A stretch of 64,000 nucleotides of DNA from CAZPXZ01 sp965219495 (GTDB lineage: Bacteria > Pseudomonadota > Alphaproteobacteria > Rhodobacterales > CAZPXZ01). The stretch is from positions 124,001-188,000 of the forward strand of contig OZ244777.1 of assembly GCA_965219495.1 (NCBI GenBank), read 5' to 3'. Positions 19,059 to 27,275 of this stretch are shown piece by piece. The first letter of the stretch is position 1. Every line of letters starts with the position of its first letter. A model generated the notes under the pieces. The model was not told the origin of the DNA. It ran no database searches and saw nothing but the letters and a program-made list of their open reading frames with translations. A program made the translations under genes and the position numbers.

Positions 19059-19511
19059 TTACTCGCTGGTCCTACGCCGCGCCAGCGCGTCCAAGGCGTA
19101 CAGGTATCCGTCGGACCCAAGACCGCTGATGGTCCCGATAACCGCACCCGCTACCCGAGAGACACGGCGATACGGTTCGCGAGCGCTCGGGTTGGAAAGA
19201 TGAACTTCTACAACCGGGCAGGAACAGGCGCGAATAGCGTCGAGAATTGCAATGGATGTATGGGTGTAGGCGGCCGGGTTAAGAACGACGCCGATGGCGG
19301 AATTTGATGCCTCCTGGATCCAGTCCACCAGTTCTCCTTCTAGATTGGTCTGGCGGAACACCAGGCGCAGGTCGAGTGATTCGGCGCGCACCCGGCAAAG
19401 CGCTTCGAGATCAGCGAGCGATGCGCTGCCGTACATGTCCGGCTCGCGCGTGCCCAGGAGATTTAGGTTTGGACCATTCAGCACGTAGACCGAGGATCGG
19501 GATACCGTCAT
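19059..19511 (-). CDS. aroQ: 3-dehydroquinate dehydratase, type II
   Basis: A 150-residue type II dehydroquinase of the shikimate pathway. YVLNGPNLNLLGTREPDMYG near the N-terminus contains the substrate-site Asn and active-site Arg and Tyr. It is followed by FRQTNLEGELVDWIQEA, VLNPAAYTHTSIAILDAI with the catalytic His, and VEVHLSNPSAREPYR. ATG 19511 is chosen because type II enzymes begin just before the V-x-N-G-P-N-L-N motif; the open frame to 19577 adds 22 untypical residues. It precedes accB closely. Confidence 0.96.
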   Translation of the reverse strand: MTVSRSSVYVLNGPNLNLLGTREPDMYGSASLADLEALCRVRAESLDLRLVFRQTNLEGELVDWIQEASNSAIGVVLNPAAYTHTSIAILDAIRACSCPVVEVHLSNPSAREPYRRVSRVAGAVIGTISGLGSDGYLYALDALARRRTSE

Positions 19512-19534
19512 ATTCGATTTCAGACTCAGCAGGC

Positions 19535-20296
19535 CTAGTTCGAATTTGCTTGCGCACGCCGGACGATCTTCGCCCATTCGGCGAGGCCATGCTGGTCAAG
19601 GTAGCCGACCGTCACGGAGTCTCCAAGAACAAAGGACGGCGTACCTTCGATATGCAGGGCTCCGGCCGCGACGAAATTTTGCTGGAGGCGCTCATCTATG
19701 ATCGGATCAACCATATCGATCTCAAGCGTTTCAGTATCCATTCCATGCCGCACGGCGAGCTCGAGTACGAATTCCTGGTCAATCGTTCCTTCATGCATGA
19801 GTAGATCTTCGTGGAACGCGAGAAACCGGTCGCCCTGAATTTGGTTCGAAGCCGCCATGCTGGCGCGAGCCGCGGTAAGGGACTGCGGACCAAGGATGGG
19901 AAACTCCTTCAGCACGTAGCGAATTTGGCTGTCGGACCGCAAGAACGACTGCACTTCGGCGTGCGCTCTTCGACAAAATCCGCACCGGTAATCAAAGAAC
20001 TCGACTAGGGTCAGATCTCCGTCCGGGTTCCCTGCAATGACGGAATAGCCGTCGCTGATCAACGATGCGCGGTTCTCCGCGATCCAAGCGGACCGAGCCG
20101 CGTGTTGATCCACGCGGGACCGCTCTTCCATCTGCAGGCGGAAATTGTTCAGGGCTTCCGCAACGACTTCGGGATGTTGGAGCAGGAACGCGCGAATCGC
20201 GGCTCCCAGTTCTTCTTCTTGGTGCGCCGCCGACTTCAAAGGAGTGAATGTCGCTGTCAAGACCAAAAGCGACGCGATTGCGACAAGTGTTCTCAT
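19535..20296 (-). CDS. DsbA-family thiol:disulfide oxidoreductase
   Basis: A 253-residue periplasmic thioredoxin-fold protein. A signal peptide is evident (MRTLVAIASLLVLTATFTP...). An N-terminal helical extension (FLLQHPEVVAEALNNFRLQ) is typical of the DsbA/ScsC-like group. The active site CGFC occurs in EFFDYRCGFCRRAH near residue 110, and the cis-Pro loop is IEGTPSFVLGD. ATG 20296 is used because the signal peptide begins there. The order M48 protease, then this gene (2-bp gap), then aroQ, suggests one operon for envelope quality control and metabolism. Confidence 0.93.
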   Translation of the reverse strand: MRTLVAIASLLVLTATFTPLKSAAHQEEELGAAIRAFLLQHPEVVAEALNNFRLQMEERSRVDQHAARSAWIAENRASLISDGYSVIAGNPDGDLTLVEFFDYRCGFCRRAHAEVQSFLRSDSQIRYVLKEFPILGPQSLTAARASMAASNQIQGDRFLAFHEDLLMHEGTIDQEFVLELAVRHGMDTETLEIDMVDPIIDERLQQNFVAAGALHIEGTPSFVLGDSVTVGYLDQHGLAEWAKIVRRAQANSN

Positions 20297-20298
20297 GG

Positions 20299-21642
20299 CT
20301 ATTCCTCTTCCACTGGCCTGCCAAGTGCGACGAGGATGTCGCGCGCACGGTACCACGTGGTGGAGTTCCGTGCAGAAAGTGATTCCGCGCGCTTTGCAAA
20401 ACGCGCGGCGCCGGCAATATCGGCGAGAATCAAACGTTCTTCGGCAGACATTAAAGCGGCTCGCGCTTCATCGCCTGTACGCGCATAGGCGATCGCGAGC
20501 AGTCTCCGGGACCTCGCGTCAAGCGGGTCCTCGCGAACCACGCCGGTAAGGACTTGGATCGCTTCTCGGTTTGCTTCGAGCGTGTCGAGCGAAAGGAGCG
20601 CTTGTCCAAGTCCTGCCGCGAGCAGCGTTTCCCCTTCCGAGAGTCGGACCGCCCTTCGGTAAGGTGCGACTGATTCCGTCGGCAAACCGCTTTCAAACAG
20701 GATTTGTCCTTTCAGCTCGCAATAGTAGGGATCTTCCGGGCGCAGGGCGATCAATTGGTCCACGGCCTTCAGCGCCGCCTTCAAATCCGCGCTCAGGTGA
20801 CGCTCGATCGCGTGAGCGAGGAGTTCCGGTTCGGTCCCTCCGGACGGCAACCTCGAATTGCGGGTCGAGCCCGGCGGAGCCACAAACGCGGAGACCTTGG
20901 CGCGGGCTCGCGCATAGCGGTACGCGAGTTGGGGATTCAAGGGGGCTTCGAGGAACTGCGATTCAAGAACACGTGGTCGCAAATTTCGCAGCCGGTTGTC
21001 AGCAAGCGGATGCGTCAACGCGTAGGGGTCCTGCTCGCCGTGCAGTCGTTCCTTTCGCTTCAGAATGTCGATCAGGTCCAACATGGCGGACGGATCCGTC
21101 CCCACTTGCTCCAGATAGTCGATCGCCAGGGAGTCGGCGGAGAGTTCTTCGTTTCTTGTGTATTGGAGAAACGAACGGTCGGCGATCTGCTGCGCGGCCG
21201 CCATACCCCCGATTGCCGCTCCAGGGTCGCCAGAGGCCGCGCCGACTGCAATCAGAGCGAATGTGGAAAGGAGCGCGACCGGCCCTTGGGCTTGTTGGTA
21301 CTGCTCCAATCGTCGCACAAGGTGACCGCTGGCGATATGGGCGATCTCGTGTGCGATCACGGCGAGCAGCACGGGATAGCTTTCCGCCGCCAGAATGAGA
21401 CCCGTATTGAGGAGAATGTGGTTGTTCCCGGTCACGAATGCATTGATTTGGGGCGAGCGAATGATCACAAACCCGAACTCTTCCGGGTCCAGTTGCGCGG
21501 CGCGAAATACGGGCTCGGAAAAGTCCTCAAGCAGGTGCTCGATTTCGGCGTCCCTAATCAATTGTTCTGCACGGACTTCACTGGGAAACGCAAACCAGGC
21601 CAGTGCGAATACGAAGGCCCCCCCGATCAAAACCCTGCTCAT
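20299..21642 (-). CDS. BepA-like M48 metalloprotease with TPR repeats
   Basis: A 447-residue periplasmic zinc protease with a C-terminal TPR region, resembling E. coli BepA/YfgC, which handles outer-membrane protein assembly. A signal peptide (VLIGGAFVFALAWFAFPSEVRA) is followed by the M48 domain. The HEIAH zinc motif lies in VIAHEIAHIASGHLVRR near residue 116, and the third ligand is in NEELSADSLAIDYL. TPR-like helices run from about residue 290 to the end (DPYYCELKGQILFESGLP, DARSRRLLAIAYARTGD). ATG 21642 is selected because the long upstream frame (to 22236) is the antisense of the rne end. Confidence 0.94.
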   Translation of the reverse strand: MSRVLIGGAFVFALAWFAFPSEVRAEQLIRDAEIEHLLEDFSEPVFRAAQLDPEEFGFVIIRSPQINAFVTGNNHILLNTGLILAAESYPVLLAVIAHEIAHIASGHLVRRLEQYQQAQGPVALLSTFALIAVGAASGDPGAAIGGMAAAQQIADRSFLQYTRNEELSADSLAIDYLEQVGTDPSAMLDLIDILKRKERLHGEQDPYALTHPLADNRLRNLRPRVLESQFLEAPLNPQLAYRYARARAKVSAFVAPPGSTRNSRLPSGGTEPELLAHAIERHLSADLKAALKAVDQLIALRPEDPYYCELKGQILFESGLPTESVAPYRRAVRLSEGETLLAAGLGQALLSLDTLEANREAIQVLTGVVREDPLDARSRRLLAIAYARTGDEARAALMSAEERLILADIAGAARFAKRAESLSARNSTTWYRARDILVALGRPVEEE

Positions 21643-21898
21643 TCGCGCGATCCGCCGTTCGTTTCTGTACTGTCCCGAATAGGACGAGCAATTGTGGCCG
21701 CATCGCGGCTCATGTCTGGTATTTTTGCATATTGAGTTATTCTCGGTGATCCGGGGTATAGGCGCGGGCGGCGGAGGTGCAACGGAGACTTGGATCGCCG
21801 GTCGTCTACGCGGCGTGAACAATTCGACCACGCGTTCGACAAGTCTTCGCGCCAGCCCGGGAAATCTTGCATGTCGAATGATTTCAAGCGGAGTGTGC

Positions 21899-23821
21899 TC
21901 ACTGGTGCTGCGCTGCGCCTTCCTCCACGGAGCGGTCTGCAGAATCGGCAGATTTCTGTTCGGGGACCTGGGCGATTTTCGGTTTCTCGGTCGAAGCATC
22001 TTCAGAGTTCTGCGTTGTCCGCCCCCGCCCGCGGTTCCTCCTGCGCGGGCGGTCTGTACGGGAGCGCCCTCCACGGCCGCGTTCCTGCCGAGTCTTCTGT
22101 GGCGCTGGCGGGCTGGCGCCTGCTTCAGCTTGCGGTCGTGAACTGTCACCTTGCCAGACCAGTTCAAATGCGCTGGGTTGGGCGGTACCGTCGGTTTCCA
22201 CTCGAATGTGAATGTCTCTCGTGGTCTCGATCTCACTCAGTTTCTTTCGCTTTTCGTTGGCAAGATAATTTGCAATTCCTATGGTTGCTCGAAGAATCAC
22301 ATGCTGGTTCGCATTCGAACGCGCTTCTTCCTCGACTTTTCGAAGGGCGGAAAGAGCCAGGGACCTGTCCGACCGTACGCGTCCCGTCCCGTCGCATCGC
22401 GGACAACCGGCGGTGGAGATTTCCAGCATGCCCTTTCTCATGCGTTGTCGCGACATTTCCAGCAAACCAAATGCCGAGATTTCTCCCAGCTGCACGCGCG
22501 CGCGTCCGATCTTCAGCCGATCCTTCAGCCGGGATTCGACGCTGCGGCGGTTTCGTTTTACGTCCATGTCGATGAAATCGATCACAATCAGCCCCGCAAT
22601 ATCGCGAAGACTTAGCTGAAGAGCGACTTCATCGGCCGCTTCAAGGTTGGTCCGTAGCGCAGTTTTCTCAACTGTTCGTTCCGAAGTTTGTCGCCCGGAA
22701 TTCACGTCAATCGCGGTCAGCGCTTCCGTGCAATGTATTACGATCGAACCGCCAGAAGGAAGGGCGACGTCGGGCTGGAACAATCGGTCGAGTTGCCCTT
22801 CAATCTCGTGTTGGACGAATATGGGAATTTCTTCCCGGTACATTTGTACGTTTCGTGCATGCGAGGGCGTGAGCAATCGCATGTAGTCCTTTGCATCCCT
22901 GTAGGCTTCCTCGCCCTCAATCAGGATTTGCTTGATATCCTTATCGTACAAGTCACGTACCGCGCGTCGGATCAAACTGCCTTCTTCGTGTACCAGGCAG
23001 GGAGCGAACGAATTCAGTGTCGCCTTGCGGATTGCCTCCCACTGCCTCAGGAGCGCGGCGTAGTCTCGCTTGATTTCAGCCTTCGTACGACCAGAGCCGG
23101 CGGTTCGAATGATTACACCGAGCCCGGGCGCCACATCGAGTTCTTGCGCTATGGCCCTCAACCTCTTCCGGTCTTGCTGGCTGCCGATTTTGCGGGAAAT
23201 GCCTCCACCTCGCGCTGTATTGGGCATCAGGACGCAATAGCGGCCTGCAAGCGAAATATAGGTGGTCAGAACTGCACCCTTGTTTCCGCGCGGTTCTTTG
23301 TAGACTTGGACAAGAAGAATCTGACGGCTTCGGACTACTTCTTCGATGCTGTAGTCGCGAGGCGCGGCTTGGCGATGGGCTAGATCGTCGATTTCTTCCT
23401 CGATTTCCTCGCCGTCGACGGACTCCGCAACATCTTCCCCTGCGGCACTTGCGGGATCGGATTCCTTGCGTTTTCGGCGGGAACGGGAGGAGCGGGACTT
23501 GGTCCGCCGTTCCTCTTGATCCTCCTCCTCCGGTTTGCCGGATTCTGTTTCCAGCAATGATTGCCGATCACCATCGGGAATTTGAAAATAGTCCGGGTGA
23601 ATCTCGGACAGGGCAAGAAAGCCGTGTCGTTGGCCGCCGAAGTCTACGAAGGCAGCCTGCAAGGCAGGCTCGATTCGGACGATACGCGCCAGATAAATAT
23701 TGCCGCTTAGTTGACCGTCTTGTGTGGCGTCGTAGTCAAACGCCACAAGCCTCTTGTCTTCGACAACCGCGACCCGGATTTCTTCCGGATGCGCGGCATC
23801 AATAAGCATTTGTTTTTCCAT
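21899..23821 (-). CDS. rne: Ribonuclease E/G
   Basis: A 640-residue endoribonuclease for mRNA decay and rRNA processing. The S1 domain begins early (GNIYLARIVRIEPALQAAFVDFG), interrupted by an acidic/basic low-complexity insert (residues about 105-160, rich in KSRSSRSRRKRK) that is usual in alphaproteobacterial RNase E. The DNase-I-like domain carries GGSIVIHCTEALTAIDVNSG and LIVIDFIDMD with the Mg-binding aspartates, and the Zn-link CPRCDGTGRV follows near residue 490. The C-terminal tail is only about 90 residues, short for RNase E, so the degradosome scaffold may be reduced. ATG 23821 fits the conserved MLIDA N-terminus. Confidence 0.94.
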   Translation of the reverse strand: MEKQMLIDAAHPEEIRVAVVEDKRLVAFDYDATQDGQLSGNIYLARIVRIEPALQAAFVDFGGQRHGFLALSEIHPDYFQIPDGDRQSLLETESGKPEEEDQEERRTKSRSSRSRRKRKESDPASAAGEDVAESVDGEEIEEEIDDLAHRQAAPRDYSIEEVVRSRQILLVQVYKEPRGNKGAVLTTYISLAGRYCVLMPNTARGGGISRKIGSQQDRKRLRAIAQELDVAPGLGVIIRTAGSGRTKAEIKRDYAALLRQWEAIRKATLNSFAPCLVHEEGSLIRRAVRDLYDKDIKQILIEGEEAYRDAKDYMRLLTPSHARNVQMYREEIPIFVQHEIEGQLDRLFQPDVALPSGGSIVIHCTEALTAIDVNSGRQTSERTVEKTALRTNLEAADEVALQLSLRDIAGLIVIDFIDMDVKRNRRSVESRLKDRLKIGRARVQLGEISAFGLLEMSRQRMRKGMLEISTAGCPRCDGTGRVRSDRSLALSALRKVEEEARSNANQHVILRATIGIANYLANEKRKKLSEIETTRDIHIRVETDGTAQPSAFELVWQGDSSRPQAEAGASPPAPQKTRQERGRGGRSRTDRPRRRNRGRGRTTQNSEDASTEKPKIAQVPEQKSADSADRSVEEGAAQHQ

Positions 23822-24570
23822 GATTGCTGTCGGGAGGCGGCGAGCAGGATATAGTCCGGCCCGGGGGCTCCATGTCTGGGAGTTGCATGAAGATCGCGAC
23901 TTCGGTGGCCCGACCGGCGGATACCATAAACGGTTGTTTCGAGTTCGTTCCGGGTTGCGGTCATCATGCACCCTTGATTGAATCGCGTGGGTCGCGATGG
24001 TTCAAATGCGCCGTGGCCGGCGCGGTGTGTCTGGTCTCGGATTCTGTTGCAAGTGCAGTTGCGCAACTGCCGACAGGCCGGTGACGTGCCCACAAGGGGC
24101 TCAGTTGGTTCTTCCGCCGAATGCGGCACAATTCGCTTCGCCGCACTCTTTGGAGAATACGCTGCCTTCAAGATAGGAGCGGGAGCGGAGGTTTGCAATC
24201 TGGGTAGTGAACAGCACAATGCGTGGAGACCAGTCCTCTTGTATTGGTCGAGACGCTTGCAATGGAATGCGAGGCGACTGCTGGCTTCGAATTTGTCGTG
24301 CAGGCGCTGATCGCGCTTGCCGCGTCGTTCGTCCGTAATGTCCCGTAACGGATTGTATCCCCGTGCGATCCCCCCAGCCTGCCAATGCAGAACCAAATTG
24401 TTGTGAATTCGCAGTGTTCTATTGTTTGGCGGGCACGAGACCAGGCAAACCGGTTGATTTCGTGCTGAATTTTGGGGTTGCGCGCTTGTCGCCTACACAG
24501 GCATATGTTCTGCAGTTCCACTCATCTGCTGGGAAACTCATGCAGGACGTAAGCGGTAAGCAGGTTGGCG
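23822..24570. other. 750-bp gap between rne and the IS1595 element
   Basis: No gene is recognised. Short open frames exist on both strands without motifs. The divergent amidase gene often found beyond rne in Alphaproteobacteria is not recognisable. The right end of this stretch is the original upstream region of the DegT gene, now separated from it by the IS1595 insertion. Confidence 0.4.
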
Positions 24571-24578
24571 AATGCAAC
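24571..24578. repeat. Left target-site duplication of IS1595
   Basis: AATGCAAC, repeated exactly at 25930-25937 on the other side of the element. Confidence 0.95.
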
Positions 24579-24663
24579 GGGGATTATATCGGATAGTGCC
24601 CGTATAGGGGTTGATGATTCAGGCACCATTTATTAAAATCGGTCCAAGTCAACGGATTAGGAA

Positions 24664-25644
24664 GTGGAGATGGCCCACAAGGCACCTGGCAAGCACTACC
24701 GCCAAGGTATGACCCTTATCGAGGCGATGCGGATGTTCGCGGACAATGCGGCGGCCGAAGCGTGGTTCGTTAAGGTCCGCTGGCCGACCGGCCCGGCTTG
24801 CCCGTTTTGTGGCTCCGTCAACGTTCTCAGTGGTGCAAAGCACAAGACCATGCCCTATCGGTGCCGTGAGAAGGAATGCCGCAAACGATTCAGTGTCCGG
24901 ACCGGAACCGTCATGGAAGCGTCGAACATCCCCTATCAGAAATGGGCGCTCGCGGTCTATCTCTTCATGACGAGCCTGAAGTCGGTTTCGTCCATGAAGT
25001 TGCATCGGGATCTCGGGGTGACACAGAAGACCGCTTGGCACCTGGCACACCGGCTGCGCAAGGCGTTTGAGAGTGAAAGCGGGTTGTTCGCTGGCCCGGT
25101 CGAGGTGGATGAAACCTACATGGGCGGCAAGCGCAAGAACATGCCGAAGTCGAAGCGCGAAGAGCTCACCGGCCGCGGGGCCGTGGGCAAGACCGCCGTC
25201 GTTGGTGCGAAAGACCGGACCACAAACCAAGTACGAGCCCGAGCAGTCGAGTCCACTAACAAGGCCACCATCCACGGCTTCGTCGCCGATCACACGGCCC
25301 TGGACGCCACGGTCTACACTGACGATGCGTTGGTCTGCGAAACCCTTCCGAATCCACACAAGGCCGTCAACCACAGCGCTCAGGAGTATGTTCGTGGCGA
25401 CGTGCATACCAACGGCATGGAGAGCTTCTGGTCGATGCTCAAGCGCGCTTATCAGGGGACCTTCCACAAGATGAGCGAAAAGCATCTCGACCGGTACGTG
25501 AGGGAGTTTGCGGGCAAGCACAGTGTGCGAGACATGGACACCCTCGACATCATGGGCGCGATCGTCCTCGGAATGGACGGCAAGCGCCTGAAGTACACAC
25601 AACTCATCGCCGACAACGGCCTTGATTCAGGAGCGCGGGCATGA
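24664..25644 (+). CDS. IS1595-family transposase
   Basis: A 326-residue transposase of the ISXO2-like type. An N-terminal zinc ribbon is present (CPFCGS at about residue 57 and CREKECRKRFS). The catalytic domain contains VEVDETYMGGK with the first Asp near residue 143, VYTDDALVCE with the second, and VHTNGMESFWSMLKR where this family has the final acidic or Asn residue. The length is normal and the frame is intact, so it is probably active. Start ATG or nearby; the first in-frame start at 24664 is followed by a second Met two residues later. Confidence 0.95.
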   Translation: MEMAHKAPGKHYRQGMTLIEAMRMFADNAAAEAWFVKVRWPTGPACPFCGSVNVLSGAKHKTMPYRCREKECRKRFSVRTGTVMEASNIPYQKWALAVYLFMTSLKSVSSMKLHRDLGVTQKTAWHLAHRLRKAFESESGLFAGPVEVDETYMGGKRKNMPKSKREELTGRGAVGKTAVVGAKDRTTNQVRARAVESTNKATIHGFVADHTALDATVYTDDALVCETLPNPHKAVNHSAQEYVRGDVHTNGMESFWSMLKRAYQGTFHKMSEKHLDRYVREFAGKHSVRDMDTLDIMGAIVLGMDGKRLKYTQLIADNGLDSGARA

Positions 25645-25704
25645 ATCGGCGCCCAACAAAGAGCGGCATCATCTCGGCCTTTGCTGGCTGCATGGGAGGC
25701 TGAT

Positions 25705-25896
25705 GTGACTGAACGACGCAAGAGGCCGCCGCGCCGTGTGGAGGTTGTGAAGTCGTCCTACCAGCCGTCCAAGGCAGATATGAAGAAGGAAATCGACGTG
25801 AGCCACCTGGAGGGGAAGACGGCGGACGATCTGGCTCGGATGCTCACGGCCCCGGTGGCGATGGTGCGTACGCCACGCCCGCCCCGGAGCCGGTGA
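25705..25896 (+). CDS. Small accessory protein inside IS1595
   Basis: A 63-residue basic protein (begins MTERRKRPPRRVEVVKSSY from a GTG start) located wholly between the transposase gene and the right end of the element. A GGGAGG ribosome binding site at 25694-25699 lies five bases before the GTG, which supports real translation. Proline- and arginine-rich ends flank a short acidic middle (EIDVSHLEGKTADDLARML). I recall similar small ORFs riding with transposases in Alphaproteobacteria, but know of no function. Confidence 0.65.
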   Translation: MTERRKRPPRRVEVVKSSYQPSKADMKKEIDVSHLEGKTADDLARMLTAPVAMVRTPRPPRSR

Positions 25897-25919
25897 CGGG
25901 TGCTGTGGGCACTATCCGA

Positions 25920-25925
25920 TATAAT
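25920..25925 (+). promoter_or_regulatory. TATAAT box in the right end of IS1595
   Basis: A perfect -10 hexamer inside the right inverted repeat, pointing outwards. A transcript would start about seven bases later, at or within two bases of the DegT gene ATG (25931). No good -35 box is seen at 16-18 bp; TGACGG at 25894 is 20 bp away. Promoter activity is inferred. Confidence 0.45.
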
Positions 25926-25929
25926 CCCC

Positions 25930-25937
25930 AATGCAAC
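25930..25937. repeat. Right target-site duplication of IS1595
   Basis: AATGCAAC, identical to 24571-24578. Bases 25931-25933 are the ATG of the DegT-family aminotransferase. Confidence 0.95.
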
Positions 25938-27076
25938 CAGTCCCGTTCATAGATCTCGAAGCGCAGCAAGAGCGACTGGGCGCGGACTTGCAGGCCGCGG
26001 TCTCGCGTGTGATGGAACACAGAAAGTTCATCATGGGGCCGGAGGTGGGCCTTCTCGAAGAGAGGCTTTCTGCATATTGCAGTGTGAGTCATGCGATTGG
26101 ATGTTCGAGCGGAACGGATGCGCTTCTTCTTGGCCTCATGGCGCTGGAGGCTGGCCGCGGCGATGCTGTGCTTGTTCCCGGATTTTCCTTTGTCGCCGCA
26201 GCCGAAGTTGTCGCGCTGCTTGGCGCATCCCCTGTGTTTCTGGATGTCGATCCAGATTCATGCAACATGTCTCCGGGCGGAATTGCCGATGGCGTAGAGG
26301 TTGCGCGTTCAAATGGGCTTTCCCCGGTAGGCATCATCGCCGTGGATCTTTTCGGGCGCCCCGCGGACTACGACGAAATCGAAAAAGCAGCTTCGGGTCA
26401 CGACCTCTGGCTCATATGCGATGCCGCCCAGAGTTTCGGTTCCGTTTACCGCGAGCGGCGGACCGGTGGCATGGGCAAGTTGACGGCAACCAGCTTCTAT
26501 CCAGCCAAGCCGCTTGGATGCTACGGCGATGGTGGAGCGGTGTTGACAAATGATGATGACATTGCGTCCAAAGTTCGATCGTTGCTTTCCCACGGCCAGG
26601 GTGCCAACAAGTATGACAACGTGAGAATTGGCGTGAATGGGCGACTCGATACGATACAGGCCGCTATTTTGCTGGAAAAACTGAAGATTTTTCCGGAGGA
26701 ACTTGAGGCGCGCGACATTGCGGCAAATCGTTATCGGGAGGCGTTCTCGGGAATCCCCGCAGTTCTCCCTCCACTTGTTGGAAATCATGTCCGTTCGACT
26801 TGGGCGCAATACACCATTCAGCTTGAAAAGATGGAGCGCACCCAATTCATCGCAATGCTTGCAGAGGACGGAATTCCTGCCGTGATTCACTATCCTGAAC
26901 CCCTCCATCATCAAGAGGCCTATCGGGGTTTTCCGGTCGCAGAGAGGGGACTACCGGTTGCGGCAAGTCTTTGCGGAAGAGTTTTAAGCTTGCCGATGCA
27001 TGCATATCTCGCCGAGTACACGCAGGAGAGAATTATCTCGGCGGTGCGACGGGCGGTCGAATATTGCGGCGAATGA
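25931..27076 (+). CDS. DegT/DnrJ/EryC1 aminotransferase
   Basis: A 381-residue PLP-dependent sugar aminotransferase of the DegT family, which usually acts on nucleotide-linked keto sugars for surface glycans. It starts VPFIDLEAQQERLG and has IGCSSGTDALLLGLMAL for the cofactor phosphate, VDLFGRP, CDAAQSFG, and the Schiff-base lysine in SFYPAKPLGCYGDGG near residue 195. Length and motifs are complete. Its ATG lies in the target duplication of IS1595, so its original promoter and ribosome binding site are 1.36 kb away. No Shine-Dalgarno is left in front of it. The nearby galE supports a glycan role. Confidence 0.93.
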   Translation: MQPVPFIDLEAQQERLGADLQAAVSRVMEHRKFIMGPEVGLLEERLSAYCSVSHAIGCSSGTDALLLGLMALEAGRGDAVLVPGFSFVAAAEVVALLGASPVFLDVDPDSCNMSPGGIADGVEVARSNGLSPVGIIAVDLFGRPADYDEIEKAASGHDLWLICDAAQSFGSVYRERRTGGMGKLTATSFYPAKPLGCYGDGGAVLTNDDDIASKVRSLLSHGQGANKYDNVRIGVNGRLDTIQAAILLEKLKIFPEELEARDIAANRYREAFSGIPAVLPPLVGNHVRSTWAQYTIQLEKMERTQFIAMLAEDGIPAVIHYPEPLHHQEAYRGFPVAERGLPVAASLCGRVLSLPMHAYLAEYTQERIISAVRRAVEYCGE

Positions 27077-27275
27077 CACTGGCGATGGGCGGGTTGGGCT
27101 CGCGGTTGTGGCAGTGCTGCGGAGCTTGCCTTCTTGCGAGAATGGATGCGCGCCCGGAGCCAAGGCAACTGTCAAGGCTTCAAGATTGGGCAGGCCGAGG
27201 TAGAAGCAGGAGTTCACCTGTCTCGCCTGCCCATGTGATTCCAGGTTGGACAATTTTTCCGGTATCTGTGGTCAT

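Larger units (their letters stand above)
24579..25929 (+). mobile_element. Complete IS1595-family insertion sequence
   Basis: A 1351-bp element. Its 23-bp ends are perfect inverted repeats beginning GGGGATTATATCGGATAG (24579-24601 and the complement of 25907-25929). It is flanked by an exact 8-bp target duplication AATGCAAC (24571-24578 and 25930-25937), the length expected for IS1595. It carries a transposase gene and a second small gene. Perfect ends and duplication mean recent insertion. The right duplication contains the start codon of the DegT gene. Confidence 0.97.

Noticed and set aside
20299..22236. N-terminal extension of the M48 protease frame
   Set aside because: The part beyond 21642 is mostly antisense to the rne 3' end; the signal peptide marks the real start at 21642.
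24649..25602. 317-codon minus-strand ORF within IS1595
   Set aside because: Exact antisense of the transposase gene, which has clear family motifs.
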